A DNA stretch of 64,000 nucleotides. Origin: Saccharospirillum sp965652395 (lineage in GTDB: Bacteria; Pseudomonadota; Gammaproteobacteria; Pseudomonadales; Natronospirillaceae). Of this stretch, positions 34,603 through 43,866 are shown one piece after another. The stretch is from NCBI GenBank assembly GCA_965652395.1, contig CBFGUW010000004.1, forward strand, positions 100,648-164,647, written 5' to 3'. The translations under genes were made by a program, and so were the position numbers. Every line of letters begins with the position of its first letter. Position 1 is the first letter of the stretch. Under the pieces are notes generated by a model. The model did not search any database, had not been told where the DNA came from, and worked only from the letters and a program-made list of their open reading frames with translations.

Positions 34603-37002
34603 GTGAGTACCCATGCCCCAAACCATTTGATCGCACCGGTAACCGGCTTGAGCTGCGCAGGCTGTGTCCGAAAACTGCAGAGTGCCCTGAACGAACGCCC
34701 CAATGTCGCCGAAGCCAAGGTCAACTTGGCCACCGAAACACTGGATCTGACCTTGAACGGTGACGCACCGGACGCTCCCACCCTGAAGCAATGGGTGGTG
34801 GATGCCGGCTACGATCTGGTCACCGAAACCGGTCGATACCGGTTGGATAACATCAATTGCGCCGGTTGTGTGCGCTCCGTTGAAAAGAACCTGTTGGCCG
34901 AGCCGGGGGTCATCAATGCCCAGGTCAATCTGGCGAACAGTCAGCTGCAATTGAGCTGGGTACCGGGAATGACCGATATCGGCACCTTGCGTCGGGTGCT
35001 GAAACGCATCAACAAGCCCATTGTCGAAACCGAAGCGGAAGAGCGCTCGGCTTCCTCGAATGTGCGCGGCTGGCAAGTGCTTCTTGGCGTGGCCCTGAGC
35101 CTGCCCATGGTATTGGTCATGGCGGCGGAACTAGCGGGTTTTGCGGTCATGCTGCCCGGTTGGGTGCAATGGTTACTGGCAACGCCCGTTCAGTTCTATC
35201 TGGGGGCGCGTTTTTATCGTGGCGCCTGGAGCAGCCTGAGGCACCATTCCGCCAACATGGACGTTCTGGTTTCACTGGGCACCTCGGCGGCCTATTTTTA
35301 CAGCCTGATCGCGGGGGTTTGGCTGCAAAGCGGGCACCTGTATTTTGAAGCGGCGGCCGTCGTGATCACGCTGGTGCTGCTCGGCAAGTGGCTGGAACAT
35401 CGGGCACGGGAAGCAACCGGATCGGCCGTGCGCGCGCTGATGACACTTCGCCCGACCCAGGTTCGGGTCTGGCGGGATGAGAACTGGATGTCGCTGGATA
35501 TCAGCGATATCAATCAAGGGGACCGGGTCCAGATCAAACCCGGTGAACAGGTCAGCGTCGATGGAACGGTATTGTCCGGCTTTACCGAAGTGGACAGCCA
35601 GATGCTGACGGGCGAGAGCGAACCTCTGGCCATCCGCACTGGAGACTCGGTCACCGCAGGCACGGTCAACCTGACCGGCGTTATAGAAGTCGAATCCCGT
35701 TCCCGTGCCGAGGATTTTCGCATCAATCGCATTATCGAACTGGTGGAGCAGGCCCAGATGGGCAAACCTCCGGTTCAGGCCTTCGTCGACAAAATCGCTG
35801 CGGTTTTTGTTCCGGCGGTTCTGGCTGTCGCCGCTTTGACCTTTGCCGGATGGTGGTGGTTTGCAGGCTTCGAAGCGGCATTGGTCGCGGCGGTGGCGGT
35901 GTTGGTGATTGCCTGCCCCTGCGCCTTGGGGCTGGCCACACCCACAGCCATCGTCACCGCCACTGGAGCGGCCGCCCGGCATGGTTTGCTGGTGCGGGAC
36001 CTGGCCCAACTGGAGCAGTTGAAACAGGCCAAGGCCATTCTGTTCGATAAAACCGGCACTCTGACCGAAGGCAAAGCAACTGTAGTAGGCGTGAGCGAAG
36101 GGCTGCTGGAGGATGCCGAAACCCTGAGAACCATTCGCTCCATCCAAGCGTTGAGCGACCACCCGCTCGCCAAGGCGATGGTCGCCTATCTGCCGGATAC
36201 ACCTCCGGTCGATATCGAAACCAGTCAGGCATGGATTGGCGAAGGCGTGGAGGCCCGGGTGGCGGGAGCCAGATGGCTGCTGGGCAACGATGCCTTAATG
36301 TCACGTTTTGACTTGCATCCAACCGAATCGGCCGGTCAGCCTGGGGAATCCATCGTATGGGTGGCCCACGAGGAAACCCTGCTCGGCCACCTGCGCCTGA
36401 CCGACCCGATCCGCGACAATGCGACGGATATATTGAACCAACTGGCGGAACTGGGCATAGACCGATATTTGCTGTCCGGCGATCGGCGCCAGGCTGTGGA
36501 TCACCTCGCCAGCCAACTGAACCTGACCGAGGCCCACGCTGAGCTGCTACCGGACCAGAAACGCTTGCTGGTGGAACGACTGCACTCCAAACTGGCACCG
36601 GTGATCATGGTCGGCGATGGTATAAACGACGCCCCGGCTCTGGCCCGAGCCGATGTCAGCATCGCCATGGGCACCGGCACCGATGTCGCCATGGAAAGCG
36701 CCGGCATCACACTGATGAGATCCGATCTTTCCCTGATCCTCGCCGCTATCGACCTATCGAAGGCAACGGATCGCAAGATCAAACAAAACCTGTTCTGGGC
36801 CTTTATCTATAATGTCATCGGCATTCCATTAGCGGTGGCGGGCCTGCTTAACCCCATGCTGGCGGGCGCCGCCATGGCATTCAGCTCGGTCAGCGTGGTC
36901 ACCAGTTCGCTGTTATTGAAAAAATGGAAGCCAAAAGGCGCTTCGCCCGTTGCCACGGCCGAGACCAAGCCAAACGTGACAGGAGCACAGTATGCAGATT
37001 AA
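34603..37002 (+). CDS. copA: CopA, Cu(I)-exporting P1B-type ATPase
   Basis: The product is about 799 aa. Two N-terminal heavy-metal-associated domains carry CxxC at C18/C21 and C86/C89. The transmembrane copper motif CPC is at 438-440, the phosphorylation motif DKTGT starts at D482, and SDHPLA and GDGINDAPALARADV follow. It pumps Cu(I) from the cytoplasm. GTG at 34603 is chosen because a strong GGAGGA site lies seven bases upstream, inside the longer open frame. It overlaps cueR by 11 bp. Confidence 0.95.
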   Translation: MSTHAPNHLIAPVTGLSCAGCVRKLQSALNERPNVAEAKVNLATETLDLTLNGDAPDAPTLKQWVVDAGYDLVTETGRYRLDNINCAGCVRSVEKNLLAEPGVINAQVNLANSQLQLSWVPGMTDIGTLRRVLKRINKPIVETEAEERSASSNVRGWQVLLGVALSLPMVLVMAAELAGFAVMLPGWVQWLLATPVQFYLGARFYRGAWSSLRHHSANMDVLVSLGTSAAYFYSLIAGVWLQSGHLYFEAAAVVITLVLLGKWLEHRAREATGSAVRALMTLRPTQVRVWRDENWMSLDISDINQGDRVQIKPGEQVSVDGTVLSGFTEVDSQMLTGESEPLAIRTGDSVTAGTVNLTGVIEVESRSRAEDFRINRIIELVEQAQMGKPPVQAFVDKIAAVFVPAVLAVAALTFAGWWWFAGFEAALVAAVAVLVIACPCALGLATPTAIVTATGAAARHGLLVRDLAQLEQLKQAKAILFDKTGTLTEGKATVVGVSEGLLEDAETLRTIRSIQALSDHPLAKAMVAYLPDTPPVDIETSQAWIGEGVEARVAGARWLLGNDALMSRFDLHPTESAGQPGESIVWVAHEETLLGHLRLTDPIRDNATDILNQLAELGIDRYLLSGDRRQAVDHLASQLNLTEAHAELLPDQKRLLVERLHSKLAPVIMVGDGINDAPALARADVSIAMGTGTDVAMESAGITLMRSDLSLILAAIDLSKATDRKIKQNLFWAFIYNVIGIPLAVAGLLNPMLAGAAMAFSSVSVVTSSLLLKKWKPKGASPVATAETKPNVTGAQYAD

Positions 37003-37393
37003 AGCCGCCTCCCAGGCATCCGGACTTCCGGCCAAAACCATTCGGTATTACGAAAGCCTGGGCCTGCTCGCCTCTCGTCGGGCCGCCAATGGCTACCGTT
37101 ATTATTCGGAGAAAGACGTGGAGCAAATGCGTTTTCTGCATCGGGCGCGCTCCCTGGGTTTTTCACTGGACGAGTGTCGGGATTTGCTCGATCTCTATCG
37201 GGACCCAAGCCGGGCCAGCTCCGAGGTGCGTCAAATCGCTGAACGTCACTTGGTCGAAGTGGATGCAAAAATCGAGCAGCTCAATCAACTTAAATACACT
37301 CTGGGGCAGTTGATCCGCCAATGCCCGGGTAACGATTCGCCGGAATGCGCGATTTTGGATACCCTCGCCAAAGGCGAAGAACGTTCACATTGA
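36992..37393 (+). CDS. cueR: CueR, MerR-family copper-responsive activator
   Basis: The 133-aa protein has the MerR winged helix (KAASQASGLPAKTIRYYES), a dimerisation helix, and the metal-binding loop C(PGNDSPE)C near the C terminus. The seven-residue spacing between the cysteines is the Cu(I)/Ag(I)-selective CueR arrangement. It starts inside the last codons of copA, so regulator and pump are translated together and both respond to the promoter at 34533-34563, giving positive feedback. Confidence 0.93.
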   Translation: MQIKAASQASGLPAKTIRYYESLGLLASRRAANGYRYYSEKDVEQMRFLHRARSLGFSLDECRDLLDLYRDPSRASSEVRQIAERHLVEVDAKIEQLNQLKYTLGQLIRQCPGNDSPECAILDTLAKGEERSH

Positions 37394-37418
37394 TGCTTTT
37401 TTGACCTGAAATAGCATC

Positions 37419-37466
37419 GGGACCGGATAAAGTTCGACAAAAACCTAACAGAACCCATCCGGTCCC
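37419..37466. terminator. Inverted repeat after cueR
   Basis: GGGACCGGAT (37419-37428) and ATCCGGTCCC (37457-37466) are perfect inverted copies around a 28-base loop, followed by GGTTTCTCTT. It sits between cueR and the mscS-like gene and probably ends the copA-cueR transcript, although the loop is long for an intrinsic terminator. Confidence 0.5.
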
Positions 37467-37548
37467 GGTTTCTCTTCGTATTCTGCTTTTCAGTTTCACC
37501 ACATCCCGATAACCTAGCTGAAAATCAGAATCCATTAAGGAGAAACCC

Positions 37549-38376
37549 ATGCAGGACTGGTTACGCACCTTCTGGCAAAACAATGCCGACCTCATTCTTT
37601 CGGTGGCTTACAACCTGGTTTTGGCGCTGGCGGTCATCATCGTTGCCGTGATTGTCTCCAAGGCTGTGAAGTCATCCATTCATAAACAGGGTAAACGCTT
37701 CAATAAACTGGACCACTCCCTGCTCGGCCTGTTCGCGGGCATCGCCGGTTATTCGGTTTATATCATTGCCGTTGTTATCATTCTGGATATCTTCGGCGTC
37801 AACACCACCTCCATCGTGGCCCTGCTGGGCGCCGCAGGCCTCGCCATTGGTCTCGCCCTGAAAGACACCCTGAGCAACATCGCCGCCGGTATCATGATGC
37901 TGATTCTGCGCCCCTTCAGAGTGGGCGAGTACATCACCTTCAATGGCATTGGCGGCACCGTCGACGACATTTCGTTATTCACGACGATTCTGAAGACGCC
38001 GGACGGCCAATACATCTCCGCCCCCAACAGCAACATCTGGGGTTCGACCATTCAAAACTCCACGCGCAACGGCACCCGCCGCATGGATTTGATCGTCGGG
38101 GTCGCTTACGACGATGATCTGGACGCCGGTTTCCGAGCAATGCAGAAAATCATCGATGAAGAACCTCGTTTCCTGAAAGATCCGGAGCCGCAAATCATGG
38201 TGCAGTCATTGGGCGACAGCTCCGTGAACCTGCAGATTCGTGCCTGGGCGACAGTGGACGATTATTGGACGATCTGGTGGGAAATGCAGAAGAAACTGAA
38301 GATCGAAATCGAAGCGGCCGGGCTTACCATTCCGTTCCCGCAACGCGATGTGCACATGTATCAGTCTGAAAAATAA
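37549..38376 (+). CDS. mscS: MscS-type small-conductance mechanosensitive channel
   Basis: The 275-aa protein has three N-terminal membrane helices. The pore helix TM3 (about residues 85-125) carries the glycine/alanine pattern GAAGLAIGLALKDTLSNIAAGIMM. A beta domain follows with RPFRVGEYI and the APNSNIWG segment, then the C-terminal cage region. It opens under membrane tension to release solutes during hypo-osmotic shock. The ATG follows a strong AAGGAG site. The length is close to E. coli MscS (286 aa). Confidence 0.95.
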   Translation: MQDWLRTFWQNNADLILSVAYNLVLALAVIIVAVIVSKAVKSSIHKQGKRFNKLDHSLLGLFAGIAGYSVYIIAVVIILDIFGVNTTSIVALLGAAGLAIGLALKDTLSNIAAGIMMLILRPFRVGEYITFNGIGGTVDDISLFTTILKTPDGQYISAPNSNIWGSTIQNSTRNGTRRMDLIVGVAYDDDLDAGFRAMQKIIDEEPRFLKDPEPQIMVQSLGDSSVNLQIRAWATVDDYWTIWWEMQKKLKIEIEAAGLTIPFPQRDVHMYQSEK

Positions 38377-38407
38377 CAGTCCGATACTGCCCTCTCTTCG
38401 GAGAGGG

Positions 38408-39391
38408 CTACTTCCCGAAGAAGCGCAACCGACGTAACAGCACAAACTCGACCACGGCAACGGCGCTGAGAGCGATGCAGGTCAGCCAAAACGCCCGTGG
38501 ATCTTCCACGCCCGGCATACCGCCGACATTGATCCCGAGCAGACCGGTTAAAAAGCCGAGTGGCAGGAAAATTCCGGCTATGACCGACAACCAATAGGTA
38601 TTGCGGTTCATGCGTTCGGCGAGATCCTGTTGCAGTTCGTCCCTTACCAGCTGAATTTGTTGCAACAGCATTTCAATGGTTTCCAAAATGCGCATGGTGG
38701 TGTCGCGCTGGTTCGACAGCAATTGCAGTTCGCGGTTTGCCAGCCAGGCATCGGCGTCGATCGCCATACGCTCCAATGCGCCAACCTGAGGCCTGATAAA
38801 ACGATCCAAACGCAACAAGCGACGGTGCAACTGGGTCAAACGAGCCAGATGCTGCTGAGGGTTGTTGATGTGGTCCAACCCTTCCAGTTCTTCCAGTTCC
38901 AGTTCCTGAGCTTCCAACAGTTCGTCGATGCGTTGGTTCAGCGCCTCGATGATACCCACCAGCAAAGCACCCAGAGAATTGGGGCCGGATTCATCCTTCA
39001 ACGCGTCCCGCACAGCCGAAATAGCCCGGAAAGGTCGTTTGCGCAAGCTGACCAGCCCATCCTTGTACCACAGCAACCGCAGGCTGAGCATGTCGTCCGG
39101 CTCGGCACCGGGGTTCAGGTTCACGCCGCGCACGATCAGTAAAAAACCACCGGGGATGGCCTCGAACCGGGGGCGGGTATCCTCCGCCAGCAAAGCCTGC
39201 CGCAGACCGGTGTGAATACCCAGCCGTTCAAGCCACTCATCCAGCCCGGCTTCGTCCCGCTGGCAATGAATCCATCGGTGCTGCAATTGATCGGTCAACC
39301 CGACCAAGGGCTTGGCCGGTGTTACGGAAAAGTCCCACTGATCGATAATAAAAGCCGGTTGATTGGGTGCGGTCGCGTCCGGTTCAGCCAT
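38408..39391 (-). CDS. zntB: ZntB-type (CorA superfamily) zinc/magnesium transporter
   Basis: The 327-aa protein has a large N-terminal cytoplasmic domain, a long helix leading to the membrane, and two C-terminal membrane helices. The loop between them has GINVGGMPG, the ZntB form of the CorA GMN motif (here GIN). The length equals that of E. coli ZntB. ZntB moves zinc, probably with protons. The ATG follows an AAGGA site. It converges on the mscS-like gene. Metal specificity is inferred from the GIN motif. Confidence 0.88.
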   Translation of the reverse strand: MAEPDATAPNQPAFIIDQWDFSVTPAKPLVGLTDQLQHRWIHCQRDEAGLDEWLERLGIHTGLRQALLAEDTRPRFEAIPGGFLLIVRGVNLNPGAEPDDMLSLRLLWYKDGLVSLRKRPFRAISAVRDALKDESGPNSLGALLVGIIEALNQRIDELLEAQELELEELEGLDHINNPQQHLARLTQLHRRLLRLDRFIRPQVGALERMAIDADAWLANRELQLLSNQRDTTMRILETIEMLLQQIQLVRDELQQDLAERMNRNTYWLSVIAGIFLPLGFLTGLLGINVGGMPGVEDPRAFWLTCIALSAVAVVEFVLLRRLRFFGK

Positions 39392-39417
39392 GATAGATCC
39401 TTATGCCGACATTGAGT

Positions 39418-39876
39418 TCAGTGCAGAGCATCCCCATCGGGGTTGTCAAAGGCATTTTCGTCCAGAAACAGTACGTCCATCTGCGTGGCCTGGTCCAGCA
39501 CCAGTTGAGTCGCCGCCAATACCTGAGGCAGCCAATGGGCGAAATACTCATGGCTCAAACCAATGGCTGGCAGCGCCGCGCTCAGTGTCAGGCGGGGTAC
39601 ATCGTCGTCGTCCAGAGCCATGCCCACTTTTAGCAAGGGGTATTCAAAATTGATCAGGTGCAATGACCCTTGCAACGGCAATACCGCAGAAGGACGCACG
39701 GCAAGCTCGGTGAAGACCATGACCAGGTCTTCCTCCAACAGAATCCGGCTTTCCAGTACGCCCAGCTTTTCTTCATAGTCGAGCAGGTGAATACCGTCGC
39801 AATCCGGACAGAGGGTGTGGCGGGTGTCCATGTCATCCAGCCAGTCTTCCAATATTTGGCGCGTTAGTGCTTTCAT
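39418..39876 (-). CDS. YbjN/type III chaperone-fold-like protein
   Basis: The 152-aa protein has a short helical start with a CPDC pair (residues 23-26) and then alternating strands and helices that look like the YbjN or type III secretion chaperone fold (LEEDLVMVFTELA, LINFEYPLLKVGMALDDDD, LSHEYFAHWLPQVLAA). No secretion genes lie near, so a chaperone role is not supported by context. It is 26 bp upstream of zntB on the same strand and may be cotranscribed. The family call is tentative. Confidence 0.6.
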   Translation of the reverse strand: MKALTRQILEDWLDDMDTRHTLCPDCDGIHLLDYEEKLGVLESRILLEEDLVMVFTELAVRPSAVLPLQGSLHLINFEYPLLKVGMALDDDDVPRLTLSAALPAIGLSHEYFAHWLPQVLAATQLVLDQATQMDVLFLDENAFDNPDGDALH

Positions 39877-39939
39877 AGTCTCGGCATCTTTAAATTTTGC
39901 GGCATTGTACGAGGATTACCCCGCCTCAGCCAGCGGGCG

Positions 39940-40404
39940 TTACATGGGTAATGGACCCTGATCCTTAACGGCACGGATGGCAAAGCTGCTGTCGATGGTA
40001 TGAATGTTGGGCAACTTCTGTAGCCGTCGCACCCATTGCTCGTAACCGGACAAATCCGGCGTTACCACCTGCAATAGATAGTCGAAAGAACCGGATACCG
40101 TATGGCAGTTGATCACCTCAGCCATATTGCGCACCGTCTCCTCGAAGGATTCGACCAATTTATCCTGGTGCTGATTGAGCCGGACATGCACGAAAATGGT
40201 GATGCCCAAATCCAACAGGTCTCTGTTCAGGTGGGCTCGGTAGCCTTCTATCACTCCTTCCTGTTCCAGGCGGCGAATTCGCCGAGCGCAGGGAGAGGCG
40301 GAGAGCCCCACCCGTTCGGCCAGCTGTTGTGTGGTCAGGCGGGCATCCTGTTGCAGGGCGTCCAACAGCCTGCGGTCTATCCGGTCCAGCTTGGCGGGCT
40401 GCAT
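39940..40404 (-). CDS. Lrp/AsnC-family transcriptional regulator
   Basis: The product is about 154 aa. An N-terminal helix-turn-helix (IDRRLLDALQQDARLTTQQLAERVGLSASP) is followed by the RAM ligand-binding domain with the VSGSFDYLLQVV segment. Lrp-type proteins sense amino acids. ATG at 40404 is chosen with GGAG nine bases upstream; a TTG immediately before it is possible. It is divergent from a DMT transporter that is followed by an aminotransferase, so amino-acid efflux and metabolism are likely targets. Confidence 0.92.
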   Translation of the reverse strand: MQPAKLDRIDRRLLDALQQDARLTTQQLAERVGLSASPCARRIRRLEQEGVIEGYRAHLNRDLLDLGITIFVHVRLNQHQDKLVESFEETVRNMAEVINCHTVSGSFDYLLQVVTPDLSGYEQWVRRLQKLPNIHTIDSSFAIRAVKDQGPLPM

Positions 40405-40547
40405 CAATGGTTTCTCCAGTCAAATTTCACCCTAGTATTAGCACAAATTACCAATTTCGTCCGGTTTCTTATCTCAATTTACCAGCATTCACTCAGGCGT
40501 GACAGGCAGAATACAGCGCTTATTCACCGCTGAAACCGGACGCCCCT
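40405..40547. promoter_or_regulatory. Divergent control region between the Lrp-type regulator and the DMT exporter
   Basis: This 143-bp AT-rich region contains recurring AATTACCA/AATTTACC elements near 40445 and 40477 that could be Lrp-type half sites. No clear promoter hexamers were assigned. Regulation of the exporter by the divergent regulator is inferred from the arrangement. Confidence 0.4.
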
Positions 40548-41495
40548 ATGTCACAGCAAAGCCTTGGCAGCCGCTCGTTTACTGATGTCACGCCGTTGTT
40601 ATCGAACCGCTCTCAACGTTTGCTGGGTTATCTGGCGGCCGGGACGACGGTTCTGATTTGGTCCTGTTATTTTCTGTCTTTGCGCCAGGGCGCCCTGTCA
40701 CCCTTGGGTACTTTGGATCTGACCTTGTTCCGGTTTGGCGTACCCGGGCTGATTCTGTTGCCGTTGTTTATCAAACGCTGGCGCAGAATACGCCGCGTCA
40801 GCCCTGTCTGGCTGCTGGGTATGTCCGTGGGCGCCGGTTTGCCCTTCTTCCTGCTCAGCGCCCTGGCGATGGGGTGGGCACCAGTGGCACACGGCAGCAC
40901 ACTGATCCCGGGCACGGCGCCGCTGTTCGTCACCGCTCTGGCCGTTGTCGTATTCCGCCAGCCGCTGTCCAAGTGGCGTCGGCTGGGGCTCGCCGCCGTC
41001 GTAGTAGGTGTGTTGTGCATGCTATGGAGCGGTCTGACCGGGGCTTCGGTCGCCTTAGGTTACGGACAGGGAATTTTCCTGGCATGCAGCCTGTTATGGG
41101 CGGTGTTTACCCTTTCGGTCCGTCAAAGCGGACTGGCCCCTCTGGAAGCTGCCGCTGTTGTCACCGTACCAAGTACAGCCCTGTTGACACTTTACGCCCT
41201 GCTCGCCCAACCCACTCTGACGCTGACCGCCGTGCCGGTGTCCGAATGGGTGACCCAATTGATCGTTCAGGGTTTGGCCGTCGGCCTTGGGGCCGGGTTT
41301 CTCTACGGTTTCGCGATTCGCACCCTGGGTGCCGAAATCACTTCGGCCATCGGTTCATTGACGACAGTATGCGCCACCCTGCTGGCTTGGAGCTTTTTTT
41401 CGGAAAGCATCGAATTCGCCACCGGCTTGGGGTTATCCTTTGTCACCCTTGGCGTCATCTGCGCCAGCGGCCTGATCCATCCCGAGACCCGTTAA
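40548..41495 (+). CDS. EamA/DMT-family transporter
   Basis: The 315-aa protein has ten predicted membrane helices in two EamA repeats, starting near residue 25. It belongs to the drug/metabolite transporter superfamily, many of which export amino acids or related metabolites. It is divergent from an Lrp-type regulator and 12 bp upstream of an aromatic aminotransferase gene, so an amino-acid exporter is a reasonable guess. Substrate is not shown by sequence. Confidence 0.88.
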   Translation: MSQQSLGSRSFTDVTPLLSNRSQRLLGYLAAGTTVLIWSCYFLSLRQGALSPLGTLDLTLFRFGVPGLILLPLFIKRWRRIRRVSPVWLLGMSVGAGLPFFLLSALAMGWAPVAHGSTLIPGTAPLFVTALAVVVFRQPLSKWRRLGLAAVVVGVLCMLWSGLTGASVALGYGQGIFLACSLLWAVFTLSVRQSGLAPLEAAAVVTVPSTALLTLYALLAQPTLTLTAVPVSEWVTQLIVQGLAVGLGAGFLYGFAIRTLGAEITSAIGSLTTVCATLLAWSFFSESIEFATGLGLSFVTLGVICASGLIHPETR

Positions 41496-41507
41496 CGGAG
41501 AAAACGA

Positions 41508-42692
41508 ATGTTCGAACACCTGGATGCTCCCCAGCAGGACCCCATCCTGTCTTTGACGGTTGCCTTTCGCGAAGACCCCCGCCCTGAAAAAATCGATCTG
41601 GGCATCGGCGTCTATCGCAACAGCGAAGGCATCACGCCCATTATGGAGGCCGTGCGCAAGGCCGCTATCGAGCTGGCTGAAACCCAGGTGACCAAAAGCT
41701 ATGTCGGTCTCGCCGGCGACGAGACATTCAACCAGGGCATGATCGACCTGCTGCTTCAGGGTACCGCCGCCCACAGCCGTGCCGCCGCCATTCAAACCCC
41801 GGGCGCCAGCGGCGCTTTGCGGATGCTGGCGGACCTGATCGCCTATTCAAGGCCGGGCGCCACGGTGTGGATCAGCAACCCAAGCTACGTTAACCACCGG
41901 CCGGTCATGGAATTCGCCGGGCTCAAGGTTCGTGACTACCCCTATTTCAACCCCGAAACCAAGGCGGTCGACGAAGCCGCCATGCTGGCGCAGATCGCTG
42001 AATTGGGTGAACAGGACGTACTGCTCCTGCACGGCTGCTGCCATAACCCGACCGGTGGTGACATCTCCATCGAATCCTGGCAGCAGATCGCTCAAATGGC
42101 CTTGAAACAAGGCTTCCTGCCGTTCGTCGATATCGCCTATCAGGGCTTCGGGGATGGATTGATGGAAGACGCCGCCGGTTTGAGAGTACTCGCCGATGCC
42201 GTACCGGAGCTGGTAATCGCCACTTCCTGCTCGAAGAACTTCGGGCTCTATCGCGAACGGACCGGCGCCGCTATCGTAGTGGGCGACACACCGCAAAACG
42301 CACTGAAAGCCAAAGGTCACATTCAGCGTTTTTCCCGTGGCAGCTACACCATGCCGCCGGACCACGGCGCGGCCCTGGTGTCCACGATCCTCAACCGGGA
42401 GGATCTGAAAGCAAACTGGCTGAAAGAGTTGGCCGCTATGAACCACCGGATCAACAGTCTGCGTGACCAATTGATGGTGGCCTTCCGTGACGCCAGCGAC
42501 AGCAACCGTTTCGATTACTTCGGCGAACACAAAGGCATGTTCTCGGTCACCGGCCTCAGCCCGGCTCAGCTCGAACGTCTGAAAGAAGAACACGCTGTCT
42601 ATCTGGTCGGCGGCGGCCGTCTGAACGTGGCGGGACTGAAAGAAAAAGACATTCCTCAGGTAGTGAAGGCCTTCCTGGCCGTTGGGGCCTGA
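41508..42692 (+). CDS. Aromatic amino acid aminotransferase (TyrB/AspC family)
   Basis: The 394-aa class I PLP aminotransferase has DLGIGVYRN at the N terminus, the substrate-arginine and PLP motifs HGCCHNPTGGD and DIAYQGFGDG, and the Schiff-base lysine K243 in TSCSKNFGLYRERTGA. The family transfers amino groups between aspartate or aromatic amino acids and 2-oxoglutarate. It lies 12 bp behind the DMT gene, probably in one transcript. TyrB and AspC activities cannot be separated by eye. Confidence 0.92.
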   Translation: MFEHLDAPQQDPILSLTVAFREDPRPEKIDLGIGVYRNSEGITPIMEAVRKAAIELAETQVTKSYVGLAGDETFNQGMIDLLLQGTAAHSRAAAIQTPGASGALRMLADLIAYSRPGATVWISNPSYVNHRPVMEFAGLKVRDYPYFNPETKAVDEAAMLAQIAELGEQDVLLLHGCCHNPTGGDISIESWQQIAQMALKQGFLPFVDIAYQGFGDGLMEDAAGLRVLADAVPELVIATSCSKNFGLYRERTGAAIVVGDTPQNALKAKGHIQRFSRGSYTMPPDHGAALVSTILNREDLKANWLKELAAMNHRINSLRDQLMVAFRDASDSNRFDYFGEHKGMFSVTGLSPAQLERLKEEHAVYLVGGGRLNVAGLKEKDIPQVVKAFLAVGA

Positions 42693-42705
42693 AAGGACGC
42701 TTGAT

Positions 42706-42784
42706 GGGAGATGCTGGACGGGAGACGCGAAACGCGAAACGCGAAACGCGAAACGCACAGAGCGTCTTCCATCCAGCGTCTCCC
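42706..42784. repeat. Inverted repeat with heptamer tandem repeats in the loop
   Basis: Arms at 42706-42728 and 42762-42784 (23 bases, pairing except for two wobbles and one mismatch) enclose four tandem copies of CGCGAAA (42726-42753) plus a partial one. It lies exactly between the convergent aminotransferase and radical SAM genes and could be a bidirectional terminator. It is unlike the A/B palindromes elsewhere in the window. Confidence 0.75.
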
Positions 42785-42792
42785 GCTACGCG

Positions 42793-43854
42793 TTAAAACA
42801 ATGCGATCTGCTCTCCTGAGGGCCTCCTGAACAAATCGGTTCGAAGCGGCGGCTCTTCTTTCACGTTCAGCCCCAGCTTCCGGCACTGACGGTTAAACCG
42901 CTGACGAATCAACTCCGCGTAAGGCCCCTGCCCCGTCATCCGGCGGCCGAAGGTGCCGTCGTAGAGCTTGCCTCCCCGCAAATCCCTCATTCGGTTCATC
43001 ACATGCTCGGCCCGGTCCGGGTAGTGCCGGTGCAGCCAGTCTTCGAACAGATCCGCGATCTCCAACGGCAAACGCAGCATGATCCAACTGGCACGTTCCG
43101 CTCCGGCTTCGAAAGCGGCCTCCAGAATGGCTTCCAGTTCGGAATCGTTGATGACGGGAATCACGGGGCCGATGATGATGCCGACCGGAACGCCCGCTTC
43201 GCTTAACTGACGAATCACTTTCAAGCGGGTGGCGGGTGCGGCCGTTCTGGGTTCCATGCGGCGTTTCAGGTCGTTGTCCAGGGTGGTCAGGCTGACACGA
43301 ACAGTACAGAGACCCTGCCTGGCCAATTCGGTCAGCAGGTCGAGATCTCTCAAAATCAGCCCGCCTTTGGTGATGATGGAAACCGGATGCCGACACTCCA
43401 GCAGGGTTTCCAGCAACTGGCGGGTGATACGCTGGTGTTTTTCCAGGGGCTGATAGGCATCGGTGTTGATGCCGAGTGCGATGGGTTTGCACTGATAATT
43501 AGGCTTGTCCAGCGCTTCGAGCAACCGGGAGTTCGCGTTGGTCTTGGCGATGAGATGGGTTTCAAAATCGAGCCCCGGCGACAGATCCCAATAGGCGTGA
43601 GTCGGCCTGGCAAAACAGTACACGCAGCCGTGTTCGCAGCCCCGGTAGGGGTTGATGGATTGGTCGAACGGGATATCCGGAGACTGGTTGGTGCTGATAA
43701 TCGTCTTCGACTGCTCGAACACCACCTGGGTTGCGAGGCTGTCCGGATTGAGTTCGTCTTCAGGGTCTTGATACCAGCCATCATCCTCGCTGCGGTCTGT
43801 CACCAGCGGTTGGTATCTGTTGTGTGGGTTACAGCCTGTGCCACGGGTTCGCAT
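42793..43854 (-). CDS. PA0069-type radical SAM protein (SplB-like)
   Basis: The 353-aa protein has the 4Fe-4S cysteine motif CEHGCVYCFARPTH, preceded by INPYRG, which is characteristic of the PA0069/SplB-like radical SAM group. The TIM-barrel continues with ITKGGLILRDLDLL and a conserved PRTAAPATRL region. The reaction is unknown; relatives include spore photoproduct lyase. A consensus LexA box lies 12 bp upstream of the ATG, so it is predicted to be part of the SOS response. Confidence 0.88.
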   Translation of the reverse strand: MRTRGTGCNPHNRYQPLVTDRSEDDGWYQDPEDELNPDSLATQVVFEQSKTIISTNQSPDIPFDQSINPYRGCEHGCVYCFARPTHAYWDLSPGLDFETHLIAKTNANSRLLEALDKPNYQCKPIALGINTDAYQPLEKHQRITRQLLETLLECRHPVSIITKGGLILRDLDLLTELARQGLCTVRVSLTTLDNDLKRRMEPRTAAPATRLKVIRQLSEAGVPVGIIIGPVIPVINDSELEAILEAAFEAGAERASWIMLRLPLEIADLFEDWLHRHYPDRAEHVMNRMRDLRGGKLYDGTFGRRMTGQGPYAELIRQRFNRQCRKLGLNVKEEPPLRTDLFRRPSGEQIALF

Positions 43855-43866
43855 ATAGCCACCAAA

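Noticed and set aside
42726..42757. Heptamer tandem repeat as a CRISPR array
   Set aside because: The units are seven bases and contiguous, with no spacers, and no cas genes are present in the window.
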